NCBI GenBank assembly: GCA_016932385.1
Contig: JAFGCY010000004.1
Location: 45,724 to 109,723, forward strand
Length of the DNA: 64,000 nt
Reading direction: 5' to 3'
DNA from: a bacterium
GTDB lineage: Bacteria; 4484-113; JAFGCY01
Both the position numbers and the translations under genes were made by a program. Below, one piece after another: positions 26,928 through 35,326 of this stretch. The notes beneath the pieces were generated by a model that saw only the letters and a program-made list of their open reading frames with translations, did no database searches and had not been told where the DNA came from. Numbering within the stretch: the stretch's first letter is position 1; each line of letters starts with the position of its first letter.

Positions 26928-27553
26928 TACCCGGCCTCCCCGGCCGCCGTCACGGCGCCTTCACCGCCGGCCTCGCGCGCCAGCTGGCCGGCATCCTCGG
27001 CCACGGTCCGCAGGTGGTTCTCCCAGCGGACCAGCCGGCTGCGGAAATAGCGGTAGCCCATCAGCGCGGGAATGGCGACAATCAGGCCGAAGGCGGTCGT
27101 CAGCAGCGCCTCCCAGATCCCGCCGGCCAGCACGCTCGGGTTGACCTGGCCCTGCAGGTCGGCGACCTGCTGGAACGTCTTGACCATGCCGCTGACCGTC
27201 CCAAGCAAGCCGAGCATCGGCGCGACCATCGCCACGGTATCGAGCGAGTTCAGGTAGCGCGCGCCTTCCAAGAGCTCGTGCTCCACCGCCAACTCGGCGC
27301 GCTTGAGATCCACGCGGCGGTCCTTCAGCCCGCGGGCCAGCAGCGGCGCCAACTCACCGGCCAGGCGTTCGGGCAACAGCGACGTGCCGCGCAGCACGTT
27401 CTCCAGCTCGCGGTCGGTCTGGCGCACGTGGACCAGAAAGAACGCCGCCCGGTTGAAGATCACAAACAACGCGTACACGGACAACAACACCAGCGGGTAC
27501 ATCGCCCAGCCGCCCTTGATCAGCCATTCCACGCCACCAATAAGTGCCAGCAC
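26927..27553 (-). CDS. exbB: ExbB/TolQ-family proton channel subunit
   Basis: A 208-residue inner-membrane protein with three helices (about residues 12-33, 105-127 and 147-168) and the MotA/TolQ/ExbB signature LDTVAMVAPMLGLLGTVSGMVKTFQ followed by GGIWEALLTTAFGLIVAIPAL. The frame opens at GTG 27559, but AGGAG overlaps that codon. The second in-frame GTG at 27553 has proper spacing and is preferred. It lies between the TonB-like gene and exbD, with 15 bp to the former. Confidence 0.9.
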   Translation of the reverse strand: MLALIGGVEWLIKGGWAMYPLVLLSVYALFVIFNRAAFFLVHVRQTDRELENVLRGTSLLPERLAGELAPLLARGLKDRRVDLKRAELAVEHELLEGARYLNSLDTVAMVAPMLGLLGTVSGMVKTFQQVADLQGQVNPSVLAGGIWEALLTTAFGLIVAIPALMGYRYFRSRLVRWENHLRTVAEDAGQLAREAGGEGAVTAAGEAG

Positions 27554-27568
27554 AACCACTCCTGACCG

Positions 27569-28609
27569 CTAATACAGCGGATATTTCATGCTCATTACAA
27601 ATACCCAGCTCGCGACGGATACATCACTGGGGAACGGTTTTTTCTCCGCGCGCTCGTTGAAGGCCGCGCGTGTCGCCTCCAGGGCGTCGTTGTCCAGGTT
27701 GGCGTATCCACTGGAGCGAATCACGCGTACGTCGATCAGATGGCCGTCGCGGGCCACTTCGAATTCGAAGGTCACGGTCCCCTGGCCGCCCTGCTCGGGA
27801 TTGCGCGCCTGGCTGCGGATCCTCAACCGCGCCGCGTCGCCATAGGTGCCGAGCAGCTCCAGCTCGGCCGCCGTCGGCCCGGGCGGCGGGCCCGGCTCCT
27901 CGTCCTCGCCGCTGTCGCCGGTTGCGGCATCACCTTCCGCGGGCTCGTCCGCGGCCGGTTGGGCCGGGGCATCGGCGGATGGCTGGTCGGCCGTCGCCGC
28001 CGGACTCGCGGGCTGCGACTCGGGCTGCGCCGGCGGCTTGGACTCCTCAGGCTTGGGCGCGGTATCCGCCGCCGGTTTGACCGGTGTATCCTCCACCGGC
28101 TGCGGCTGCACCGGCACCGCTTCCTCCGGCACCGGCGTGACGGGCACATGCTCCGTCGAGCGCGGGGTGACAACCGGCGCGGAGGTGATCGACGTCGCTT
28201 CGTTGGCCTTGGCCGCGGATGACTGGGCCGGTACCGGTGCCTGGTCCGGCTTGGGGGCGGGCTCCGCGGTGGCTACCGCCGGCTGCGGAGTGGCCGTCGC
28301 CGGTTGCGGCTCCACCGGGGCGGGATCGGCCACCGCGGCCTGCTCCGTGGCGGCTGGCTCGGGCTCGGAAACCGCCGCGGCCGGGGCCGCCGTGGCTCCG
28401 CTGGCCGGACCGGCGCCGGCTGCGGCGCGCGGCGCATTCAGCTCGATCAGCAGTTCCGGCGGAGGTGTCACGGAAATCACGATGCCGGGCAGCAGGATGA
28501 GAATCAGCGCATGCAGCAACAGCGACCCGCCGGCCAGCCACGCATCGCGGCGGCGCTCCTGGGCGATGCGCTCCTGTCTTCTCCGTCTTAGGACCCACGC
28601 CTGCTTCAT
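27569..28609 (-). CDS. TonB-like energy transducer
   Basis: A 346-residue protein: a basic N-terminus (RRRRQERIAQERRRDA), a single membrane anchor at about residues 25-47 (LAGGSLLLHALILILLPGIVISV), a long Pro/Ala/Glu/Thr-rich periplasm-spanning linker (about 60-250), then a C-terminal TonB/TolA-type domain (VTFEFEVARDGHLIDVRVIRS and LDNDALEATRAAF). The linker is unusually long. Adjacent exbB and exbD support a role in powering outer-membrane transport or, alternatively, a TolA-like function. No TonB-dependent receptor is present in the window. ATG 28609 has a GGGAATGAG leader. Confidence 0.85.
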   Translation of the reverse strand: MKQAWVLRRRRQERIAQERRRDAWLAGGSLLLHALILILLPGIVISVTPPPELLIELNAPRAAAGAGPASGATAAPAAAVSEPEPAATEQAAVADPAPVEPQPATATPQPAVATAEPAPKPDQAPVPAQSSAAKANEATSITSAPVVTPRSTEHVPVTPVPEEAVPVQPQPVEDTPVKPAADTAPKPEESKPPAQPESQPASPAATADQPSADAPAQPAADEPAEGDAATGDSGEDEEPGPPPGPTAAELELLGTYGDAARLRIRSQARNPEQGGQGTVTFEFEVARDGHLIDVRVIRSSGYANLDNDALEATRAAFNERAEKKPFPSDVSVASWVFVMSMKYPLY

Positions 28610-28679
28610 CTCATTCCCTCAGACACTATTATCCATGTCGGCGTTCGGTGTCTGTAAAGTAAAGCCCGGCGCGAAATTC

Positions 28680-29588
28680 CTACTGGTTAAAGGACTCGTC
28701 GTCCGGGCGGAACAGGTCCGCGGTGATGTCGAAACGCGGCATCTCGCGGGCCATCAACTCGTTGAGCGCATCAATATAGAACGGATCGATCTTGGCTTCG
28801 ACCAACTCGAGCATCAGGTCTTCCTTGATTTCGTCGAAGCTGGGGCTGCTTTCGGGATAGCGCTTCTGGCACATCACGATGTGATAGTTTGCGCCCTGGA
28901 TGATGTCGCTGTACTGGCCCTCGGCCAGCGCGAACGCCGCCTGCTCCAGCGGTTCGGGCAGGCCGTCGCCGAGGTGGTACATGCCCAGTTCGCCGCGCTC
29001 GGCGCGCATCTGCGGGTCCATGTTCACCTCGCCGGCGATGTCGTTGAAATTCTCGCCGGTCGACAGCCGCCGAAGCACCTCGTCCGCCTGCGCTTTGGTC
29101 GGGACCGAGATCAGGCTCAGCCAGACGCCTTCGGGCACGTGGAACAACTCGATGTTGTCGAGGAAGAAATCGTGCGCCTCGGACTCGGTGACGGTGACGT
29201 TCTGTTCGCGGCGGATTTTGTCGCGCAGCCAGGTTTCATAGGCGCTTGTCACCAGCGTGTACTCGACCAGCTGGCGCACCGCGCGCTCGCTGTAAAGCTG
29301 CTTGAATTCGTCGAAGATATCGCGGCCCATCGTGTTGTTGATGAACCCGTCGACCTCGGCGGCAGTCGGGGCCAGGCCCTGCTTGACGCCCTCCTGGTAG
29401 ACCACCATCGTCTGGAAAAAGTCCAGTAGGCCGTCCTTGCCCAGGTTGCGCAGCCAGTACAGGCTGAGGTCCTCCAGTGTGTAGGTCTTCAGGTCCTTCG
29501 TCGCCACCGGTGTCTCCGGCGCCGCCAGGACCGGCCCGGCCAGGACCACCAACAGGATCGCCGCCACCAATACTCTGCGTAATAACAC
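28680..29588 (-). CDS. Exported parvulin-type peptidyl-prolyl isomerase (PpiC/SurA-like)
   Basis: A 302-residue periplasmic folding factor. Signal peptide MLLRRVLVAAILLVVLAGPVLA is followed by a helical chaperone-like region (about residues 30-140) and one rotamase domain (about 145-255: VWLSLISVPTKAQADEVLRRL, ENFNDIAGE, GELGMYHLGDGLPEPLEQAAFAL, YHIVMCQKR). GTG 29588 is chosen because AAGGAG lies 6 nt upstream and the protein then begins directly with its signal peptide; the ORF opens at 29609. The last residues of the domain (VMCQKRYPESSPSF) are of the normal type. It lies between coaBC and the tonB set. Confidence 0.85.
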   Translation of the reverse strand: MLLRRVLVAAILLVVLAGPVLAAPETPVATKDLKTYTLEDLSLYWLRNLGKDGLLDFFQTMVVYQEGVKQGLAPTAAEVDGFINNTMGRDIFDEFKQLYSERAVRQLVEYTLVTSAYETWLRDKIRREQNVTVTESEAHDFFLDNIELFHVPEGVWLSLISVPTKAQADEVLRRLSTGENFNDIAGEVNMDPQMRAERGELGMYHLGDGLPEPLEQAAFALAEGQYSDIIQGANYHIVMCQKRYPESSPSFDEIKEDLMLELVEAKIDPFYIDALNELMAREMPRFDITADLFRPDDESFNQ

Positions 29589-29611
29589 GGTGCACTCCTT
29601 CATCAACATCG

Positions 29612-30883
29612 TTATTCCTGCGCGGCGTCCAGCCGCGTCGCCAGCCAGTCCCCCAGCAGCCGGGCCACCTCGGCCTTGGCGCGCCGGCCGGCGGGAACCA
29701 GTTCCCGCTCAGCGTCCACCAGCGCGCAATTGAGGCGCGAATCACCGAAGGGCAGGTCCGCTCCCAACTCCACCGCAAGCAACATATCGACGTGCTTGGC
29801 CCGGGCTTTCTTCATTCCCCGCGCCAGCCAGTCGGTATCCTCCAGCGACACGCCGACCAGCACCTGGCCCGGCTCACGGTGGGCCGCGGCCTCCGCCAGG
29901 ATATCGGGGGTTTCAACGAACTCGACCACCCAGGGCGAGCCGTCCTTCTTATGCTTGGTGTTGCGATATTCGGCCGGGCTGTAGTCGGCGACCGCCGCCA
30001 GCATGACCAGCGCCGCCGCGCCCGGCAACCGCCGCCTGAGCTCGGCCCGCAGGTCGAAGGCGGTGCGGACGGTCTCGCGGGCGCTGAGTTGGGCCTCGAG
30101 CGCGATGTCCACGTCGATGCCGGTCTCGAGCAACTCCACGCGCGCCCCGCGCCGCGCCAGCTCGCTGACCACGTTCAGGCCCAGGCGGCCGGAGCTGGCA
30201 TTGGTGATAAAGCGTACGGGATCGAGATATTCGCGCGTACCGCCGGCGGTGACGATAATCCGCCGGCCCGCCAGGTCACCCGCCGGTAACGGCGCCAGCG
30301 CCGGCTCGTCCGCGTCAGGCCCAGCCGGGCGGTCCGCGCAGGCTGCCACGATCGCCGCGAAAATATCGGTAAGCTCCGCCAGGCGTCCCGCGCCCGTATC
30401 TCCGCAGGCCAGTTCGCCGGTACCGGGCGGCACCAGCAGGTGGCCGCGCCGCTGAAGGCTGTCCACGTTGGCCTGAACCGCCGGGTGGCGCCACATCCGC
30501 GCGTTCATCGCCGGCGCGATCACCACCGGCGCCTGGCAGGCTACGTAACAGGCCGTCAGCAGATTGGCGGCACTGCCGATCGCCAGTTGCGCCAAGGTGT
30601 TGGCCGTCGCGGGTACGATCGCGAAGCAATCGATTTCGCGTGTCAGTTCCAGGTGGGAATAGGTCTCGCCGCCCGCCGCGGCTGCGGCGAATTCGTCGAC
30701 CGGGGCCGGCCGGTTCGTCAACGCGGCGAAGGTCAGCGGGGTGACAAACTGCGCCGCTGCCGGCGTCAGCACGACCTGGACCCGGGCACCCTCGCGGAGC
30801 AGCAGGCGGGCCAATTCGCAGGCCTTGTAGGCGGCGATTCCGCCACAGACACCCAACAATACTGACCGGCCTTCCAGCAGCAT
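29612..30883 (-). CDS. coaBC: Bifunctional phosphopantothenoylcysteine decarboxylase/synthetase
   Basis: Makes 4'-phosphopantetheine for coenzyme A. The CoaC half has GVCGGIAAYKACELARLL, the FMN/substrate motif ending in PAMNARMW, and the C-terminal Cys loop GELACGDTGAGRLAE. The CoaB half has VTAGGTREYLDPVRFITNASSGRLG and a CTP-binding C-terminus with KNAD-like variation. It is 423 residues, a normal length. ATG 30883 begins 9 bp after the rpoZ stop. The gmk-rpoZ-coaBC order is common in Firmicutes and some other phyla. Confidence 0.94.
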   Translation of the reverse strand: MLLEGRSVLLGVCGGIAAYKACELARLLLREGARVQVVLTPAAAQFVTPLTFAALTNRPAPVDEFAAAAAGGETYSHLELTREIDCFAIVPATANTLAQLAIGSAANLLTACYVACQAPVVIAPAMNARMWRHPAVQANVDSLQRRGHLLVPPGTGELACGDTGAGRLAELTDIFAAIVAACADRPAGPDADEPALAPLPAGDLAGRRIIVTAGGTREYLDPVRFITNASSGRLGLNVVSELARRGARVELLETGIDVDIALEAQLSARETVRTAFDLRAELRRRLPGAAALVMLAAVADYSPAEYRNTKHKKDGSPWVVEFVETPDILAEAAAHREPGQVLVGVSLEDTDWLARGMKKARAKHVDMLLAVELGADLPFGDSRLNCALVDAERELVPAGRRAKAEVARLLGDWLATRLDAAQE

Positions 30884-30892
30884 CACGCCGGC

Positions 30893-31345
30893 CTACTTTT
30901 CGCCGTCGTCGGAGTCGTTGGAATCTTCGAAGTCCCCGCCCAGATCGAACACATCGATATCGCCCATGTCATCCATGTCATCCTCGAATTCCTCGGGCTC
31001 GGGCTCGGGTTCCTCATCCGCCAACGCATCGCGCTCACCGAGCGGCTGGCCGAAGCCCTCCGCATCCGGGAACATGTCCGGCGCCTCCGGCTCGAGATCA
31101 TCGAACTCGATATCGGGAGCAATCAGCACCTGCTGGTCCACCCGGTTCTCGGCGATGTCGTACAGCGCGATCGTCAGCGGTTTGCGCCGCATCTCGTCAT
31201 CCGTGAAGGCGGCCGGGTTCAGCCGCTGCTCGCGCAGGATCTGCTTGGCCCGCCGCGTGGCCGCCAGCACCAACTCGTATTTCTGGGGGATCCGCTCCAG
31301 CAGATTCTCCAGCGCTGGATACAACAGGGAATCATCCGATTTCAT
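30893..31345 (-). CDS. rpoZ: RNA polymerase omega subunit
   Basis: Assists folding and assembly of the beta' subunit. The core, LYPALENLLERIPQKYELVLAATRRAKQI through RRKPLTIALYDIAEN, fits the omega fold. The family is usually 70-100 residues; this one has 150. The last 65 form a Glu/Asp-rich tail (EPEPEPEEFEDDMDDMG and further acidic runs), an uncommon extension. Its start overlaps the gmk stop by 14 nt. The gene order supports the assignment. Confidence 0.9.
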   Translation of the reverse strand: MKSDDSLLYPALENLLERIPQKYELVLAATRRAKQILREQRLNPAAFTDDEMRRKPLTIALYDIAENRVDQQVLIAPDIEFDDLEPEAPDMFPDAEGFGQPLGERDALADEEPEPEPEEFEDDMDDMGDIDVFDLGGDFEDSNDSDDGEK

Positions 31346-31964
31346 GCCTTCCTCCTGCGTTTAGCAGTAAGTCGTCGACTAACGGTGTTACGCGGACCAG
31401 GCCGCGCTCGACTATTTTCATTAGGTCATGCAGCTCCCGCTGCGCCTGGGCCAGCTCGTCGTTGATGATCGCGTAATCAAAGCCGCGCATCCGCTGGAAC
31501 TCCGCCACCACATTGCTTAACCGCCGCCGCAGCGAGTCGTCGCTTTCCGTGCCGCGGTCCTGGAGTCGCTGTTTCAAAGCCGCCATACTCGGCGGCAGGA
31601 TGGCCACCATCGGGATCTCGGGCCGCAGGGCCCGAATGCTCAGGCAGCCGACCGTGTCCACCTCGATCAGCAGGTGCTGGTGCGCCGCGGCCGCGCGATC
31701 GAATTCCGCCGCCGGCGTCCCGTACAGGTTACCGTAAACGTCGGCGTATTCCAGGAACTCGCCGGCCAGGATCCGACGCTCGAACTCTAAGCGGTCGAGA
31801 AAGTGGTATTCCCGGCCGTCCTCCTCGCCTTCGCGGATCGGCCGCGTTGTCGCCGAAACGGAGAACCGCCAGTTATCCGTCTGGGCCAGGACGCCCTGGA
31901 TCACGCTCGTCTTGCCAACCCCCGAGGGACCGGCGATCACCAGGCAGGCGGGCGTAAAACTCAT
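31332..31964 (-). CDS. gmk: Guanylate kinase
   Basis: Phosphorylates GMP to GDP. It is 210 residues. P-loop GPSGVGKT is near the N-terminus, followed by the GMP-binding segment SVSATTRPIREGEEDGREYHFLDRLEFE and the lid RRRLSNVVAEFQRM. ATG 31964 follows GGGAGGTGG and overlaps the upstream gene's stop as ATGA; a TTG at 31982 is less likely. It is translationally coupled to both neighbours. Confidence 0.96.
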   Translation of the reverse strand: MSFTPACLVIAGPSGVGKTSVIQGVLAQTDNWRFSVSATTRPIREGEEDGREYHFLDRLEFERRILAGEFLEYADVYGNLYGTPAAEFDRAAAAHQHLLIEVDTVGCLSIRALRPEIPMVAILPPSMAALKQRLQDRGTESDDSLRRRLSNVVAEFQRMRGFDYAIINDELAQAQRELHDLMKIVERGLVRVTPLVDDLLLNAGGRHEIG

Positions 31965-32716
31965 GCCGCCACCTCCCGCCAACCGAAGACCCGCGCCAGG
32001 CCCGCCCAGGCGTCGGCATCCAGCCGCGCCAGCACTGCCTGCGGGAGCGCCACGCCGTGCAGGGATGGATCCAGGCCGTAAGTCACGCGCGCACGGGCCG
32101 CCCCGTCGGACTTGCGCGTAATCCGCGCGGTCAGCCAGCCGGGCCCGCCCGCCGGGCGCCGGCTGTCCAGCACCAGCGCCAGGGCCAGATTGTGAATTCG
32201 GGTCGTCTCAGGAATCTTGAACTCGGCCTGCCGGGCCACCAGCTGGCGCCGCTCGGCGCCAACGCGCTCCAGCGCGCTGGTCAGCCACAGCGAGGGCTCC
32301 ACCGCCTCGTGATTGAAAAAGACGGACCGCAGCACCTTCAGGCCCATCGTCACGGGCAGCTCCGCCGGTGACCGGTGGACGAAGAAGAACATGAAGGCGG
32401 CGAACAGCCGGTCGACATTCGTCCCGCGCAAATCGGGCCAGAACACCTCGGCCAAGGGCCGGGGCTCCCGTTCGAACATCTCGACCGGCCTGAGCAGCGC
32501 ATCGTACAGGTCGCGATGCAGCGTCTCCAGCCGGCGGTCCAGCGCATCACTCACGCCGTGCACGGCGCTGTCCGTGCGCTCGTGAGCCGGGTAGATCGGG
32601 GCCGCGTCCAGGCCTTCGGCATCGCAACCGGGCACGCCCAACGCGGCGATGAACGCCTCGAAGTTGCGGTAAACCGGCCAGATATAAGCCCCGTCTGTGA
32701 AAAGCGCAAGATCCAT
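31961..32716 (-). CDS. Protein of unknown function heading the gmk operon
   Basis: A 251-residue soluble protein with no signal peptide and no motif I recognise. Regions with a conserved look are the N-terminus DLALFTDGAYIWPVYRNFEAF, PIYPAHERTDSAVHGVSDALDRRL and FFFVHRSPAELPVTMGL. In many bacteria the gene before gmk is yicC or remA; this is neither. TAGATT sits 5 nt upstream of the ATG with no Shine-Dalgarno, so the operon message is probably leaderless. The stop overlaps gmk by 4 nt (ATGA). Confidence 0.6.
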   Translation of the reverse strand: MDLALFTDGAYIWPVYRNFEAFIAALGVPGCDAEGLDAAPIYPAHERTDSAVHGVSDALDRRLETLHRDLYDALLRPVEMFEREPRPLAEVFWPDLRGTNVDRLFAAFMFFFVHRSPAELPVTMGLKVLRSVFFNHEAVEPSLWLTSALERVGAERRQLVARQAEFKIPETTRIHNLALALVLDSRRPAGGPGWLTARITRKSDGAARARVTYGLDPSLHGVALPQAVLARLDADAWAGLARVFGWREVAA

Positions 32717-32778
32717 TAGTGAATCTAATATGATAGCGGAAATTCTACGGTTGCGTCAAAAAAATCTCAGCTGCCCCT

Positions 32779-32808
32779 GAAAACAAAACCGGCAGCCTAA
32801 GCTGCCGG
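32779..32808 (-). terminator. Rho-independent terminator, minus strand
   Basis: On the minus strand CCGGCAGC-TTAG-GCTGCCGG is followed by TTTTGTTTTC. It terminates transcripts coming from the outer-membrane-like gene at 32956. Confidence 0.8.
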
Positions 32809-32897
32809 AGCGGACACGCAATCATTAAGACTCCGGTCACCCAAAAAGGTTCCCGAAAAGTTTCCTATTACGGCTAACCCGCTTCGTATAAACGGAT

Positions 32898-32923
32898 AAC
32901 CCCCGGACCGCAGCCCGGGGGTT
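32898..32923 (-). terminator. GC-rich hairpin after the outer-membrane-like gene
   Basis: AACCCCCGG-N8-CCGGGGGTT, symmetric, with only a weak T-run. It is probably a first pause or 3' stability hairpin upstream of the stronger terminator at 32779-32808. Confidence 0.6.
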
Positions 32924-32955
32924 CCTTTATCAAGACTGATTGAATCGGCGGGTGG

Positions 32956-33501
32956 CTACCGGCCGAAGTTGTACATCACCATGCCCTGGAAGGCGATCGA
33001 GTCCTCGTCAGCCATCAGGTAATGGCCGTAGAGGCTCAGCATCCAATCACCCCAGGCATAGCCGAAGCCGAGGTTCGGGCCGTAGAAAGTCTCATCCAGC
33101 GCAGCATTGGCATCATTCGCATCGTAGTACAGGTCGGTCGCGTCGACCAGCGTACCACCAACACCGAACCACCACACGCCCATTTCCGGGCAGGTGAAGC
33201 ACTCATCGAAATTGCTGGCGACGATGTAGTCCACGCTACCGCCCCAGGCGGTCGCTTCCTCACCGTCCATGCCATAGAACACCTGCCAGGCGAGGTAATC
33301 AGTCAGGCCGGCGATATTGATGGTGCCCAGGAACGCATCGTTGCTGTTACCGGTACCGTCGTCACCGCTGATTACCAAACCACCGACGCCCACCCACGGG
33401 CCGGCCCACGGCGAGTCTTCCAAAGCAGCATACTGGGCGAACGCACCAGTGCTCCAGAGCAACACAACGCCAATTACCAATACGGCTGTCAGCCTTTTCA
33501 T
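32956..33501 (-). CDS. Small outer-membrane-like exported protein
   Basis: A 181-residue protein with a clear signal peptide (MKRLTAVLVIGVVLLWSTGAFA). Its mature part is Gly-, Tyr- and Trp-rich with alternating hydrophobic residues, e.g. GPWVGVGGLVIS, YLAWQVFYGM and GWMLSLYGHYLM-like segments. It ends in MVMYNFGR, with a penultimate aromatic residue resembling beta-barrel C-termini. It is therefore probably a small barrel or barrel-like surface protein, with function unknown. A near-consensus promoter, strong AGGAGG-type ribosome-binding site and double terminator suggest high expression as a single-gene unit. ATG 33501 is chosen by the ribosome-binding site. Confidence 0.65.
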   Translation of the reverse strand: MKRLTAVLVIGVVLLWSTGAFAQYAALEDSPWAGPWVGVGGLVISGDDGTGNSNDAFLGTINIAGLTDYLAWQVFYGMDGEEATAWGGSVDYIVASNFDECFTCPEMGVWWFGVGGTLVDATDLYYDANDANAALDETFYGPNLGFGYAWGDWMLSLYGHYLMADEDSIAFQGMVMYNFGR

Positions 33502-33556
33502 AAACTCGCCTCCTACTAACACTTCCGAACAAGTACGCGCGCATGCGCAATGGAAA

Positions 33557-33586
33557 ATATTATCCCAGTACTTATTACTTTGTCAA
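33557..33586 (-). promoter_or_regulatory. Promoter of the outer-membrane-like gene
   Basis: On the minus strand TTGACA (33586-33581), 18-bp spacer, TAATAT (33562-33557). It leaves a leader of about 50 nt containing the ribosome-binding site. Confidence 0.7.
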
Positions 33587-33625
33587 ACCTCCCGACACCC
33601 CCGGCGGAAGCGGTGGCATCCCCCA

Positions 33626-35179
33626 TTAATGCTTGTGGACGTCCTTGTGCATCAGGATCCGGCTGCGCTTCAGGCGCTCGGCGGCGGGCAGGTCGCGCAA
33701 CTTCTCGCTGAGTTCGTCGTCATCCTCGTCCATCAACTTGTCCACGACAATGTCGATCAACTCGGAGGTGAAGCCCTGCGCGATGAAGAACTCACGGTGC
33801 GCGTCCAATTCCTGGGCCGCCTCGACGGCATGCGCCGGCAGGCTCGCCAGCCGCTTGAGCACCTCGGGCTGGGTGAAGATATTGCCGTCCACCCGCAATT
33901 GGCGGGCCAACTCGATCGTGTCGTCGCGGGACAAGCCATCGCGTACGCAGGCGATAATCGCCGTCAGCATCAGGTAGGTCATCGCGCTGCCGTCCGGGCT
34001 GCGAAATTCCACCGTCGGCCGCGCGAGCACCTCGCGGGCGGGATAGTCGCCGTCCTCAGCGGGATTGAAGAGCTGATCGACACGCGCCGGCAGGTCGAAG
34101 CCCAGCGGCACGCGGATCAGGCTGGAGCGATTGCGATAGCCCCAGCAGATGCGGGTCGGCGCTTCCTGGTCGGGCACCAGCCGCAGGTAGCTGGCGGCGA
34201 CGGTGTTGCCGAAGGCGGTCAGCGGACCGGCATGGGACAGCACGCCGCCGATCATCTGCATCGCTTCGTCGCTCAATTCGCCCTGCGCGCCATGCATCAC
34301 GTTACGGCCGTCGCGGTACAGCGCCAGGTGCACGTGCAGGCCGCTGCCGGCCATGTCCTCGTCGAGCTTGGGCAGGAAGGTCGCGGACTGGTGGTGGCGG
34401 TCGGCCACGACGCGCACCAGCCAGCGCGCCACGGCGGTCCAGCAGGCCAGGTCCTCGACCGGCATCAGATCGAACTCCAGCTCATACTGCTCGACACGCT
34501 TGCCATGCAGCTCGGGATCGTGCGAACCCAGGCGGTCGATGTAACCAACCTCACTGTGGCAGTATTTGACCTGGCCGGTCACCTCGCTGGTCACGCGCAG
34601 AATCTCGTCGGCCAGCGGCAGGCCGTGTAAATAAGGCGCGCTCTGGTGGTAGTTGCGCTGCGAACGGCCGGTGAAGCGATCGTCGGTGCGGTCGAGGATC
34701 AGGTAAAACTCCAACTCGGTCAACGCCTGCAGGCTCAGGTCGAACTGCTGGCGCAGGTCGTCGGCCAGGCGGGCCAGCAGGTTGTCCGGCGTCCGCGGGC
34801 AGGGTGCGCCGTCCTGGTCGGCAAACCGGCAGACCACATCCAGCTCGTCCGGCGCCCAGGGATTGACGAACGCCCAGCGATAGACCGGCACCACGTACAG
34901 ATCGCTGGCCCCGGTCTCCAGCAATCCCGGAAACAGGCTGGAGCCGTCCACGCGCTCGCCGGCGGCCAGGATCCGCTCGAGGTAGTTGCGATCGTTGACG
35001 GGCAGGCGCAGCTCCTTGAGCTTGCCGTCCAGGCTCGGATAGCGGAAGTTGACGATGCGCACGTCGTGCGCCAGGCAGTAATTAGCCAGGTCGGCGCGCC
35101 GCCAGTCCTGCGGCGCCTTGCCAAGCCGGCGCACCAGCGGCCGGATATCGTGCCGAACGTCGTTGTCATTCTCAGTCAT
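33626..35179 (-). CDS. glnA: Glutamine synthetase family protein
   Basis: ATP-dependent ligation of ammonia to glutamate, or to an amine in related enzymes. It is 517 residues. The catalytic core motifs are TELEFYLI (metal Glu), HSEVGYIDR, QYELEFDLMPVED, GSGLHVHLALYRDG, the Arg-rich nucleotide loop WGYRNRSSLIRVP and VEFRSPDGSAMTYLMLTAII. The N-terminal segment (VNFRYPSLDGKLKEL) is of the GS beta-grasp type. A Glu/Asp-rich stretch (DEDDDELSEKL) and a His-rich end (HKDVHKH) are atypical. It could be type I GS or a GS-like amide ligase; no adenylylation-site loop was identified. ATG 35179 is preferred over 35278. Confidence 0.85.
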   Translation of the reverse strand: MTENDNDVRHDIRPLVRRLGKAPQDWRRADLANYCLAHDVRIVNFRYPSLDGKLKELRLPVNDRNYLERILAAGERVDGSSLFPGLLETGASDLYVVPVYRWAFVNPWAPDELDVVCRFADQDGAPCPRTPDNLLARLADDLRQQFDLSLQALTELEFYLILDRTDDRFTGRSQRNYHQSAPYLHGLPLADEILRVTSEVTGQVKYCHSEVGYIDRLGSHDPELHGKRVEQYELEFDLMPVEDLACWTAVARWLVRVVADRHHQSATFLPKLDEDMAGSGLHVHLALYRDGRNVMHGAQGELSDEAMQMIGGVLSHAGPLTAFGNTVAASYLRLVPDQEAPTRICWGYRNRSSLIRVPLGFDLPARVDQLFNPAEDGDYPAREVLARPTVEFRSPDGSAMTYLMLTAIIACVRDGLSRDDTIELARQLRVDGNIFTQPEVLKRLASLPAHAVEAAQELDAHREFFIAQGFTSELIDIVVDKLMDEDDDELSEKLRDLPAAERLKRSRILMHKDVHKH

Positions 35180-35326
35180 TGAAAACCCCTTGCCCGCAGT
35201 CGGGCTGCACATTATATCGTTTATAGGCAAAAACCGCCGGGGCGGCCAACCACGCCACCGGTTCGGCCTGCGCCGCAATCCTGTCTGTTAGAATACGGCG
35301 GCACCGGTGGCCCGGTGCGATTGAAC

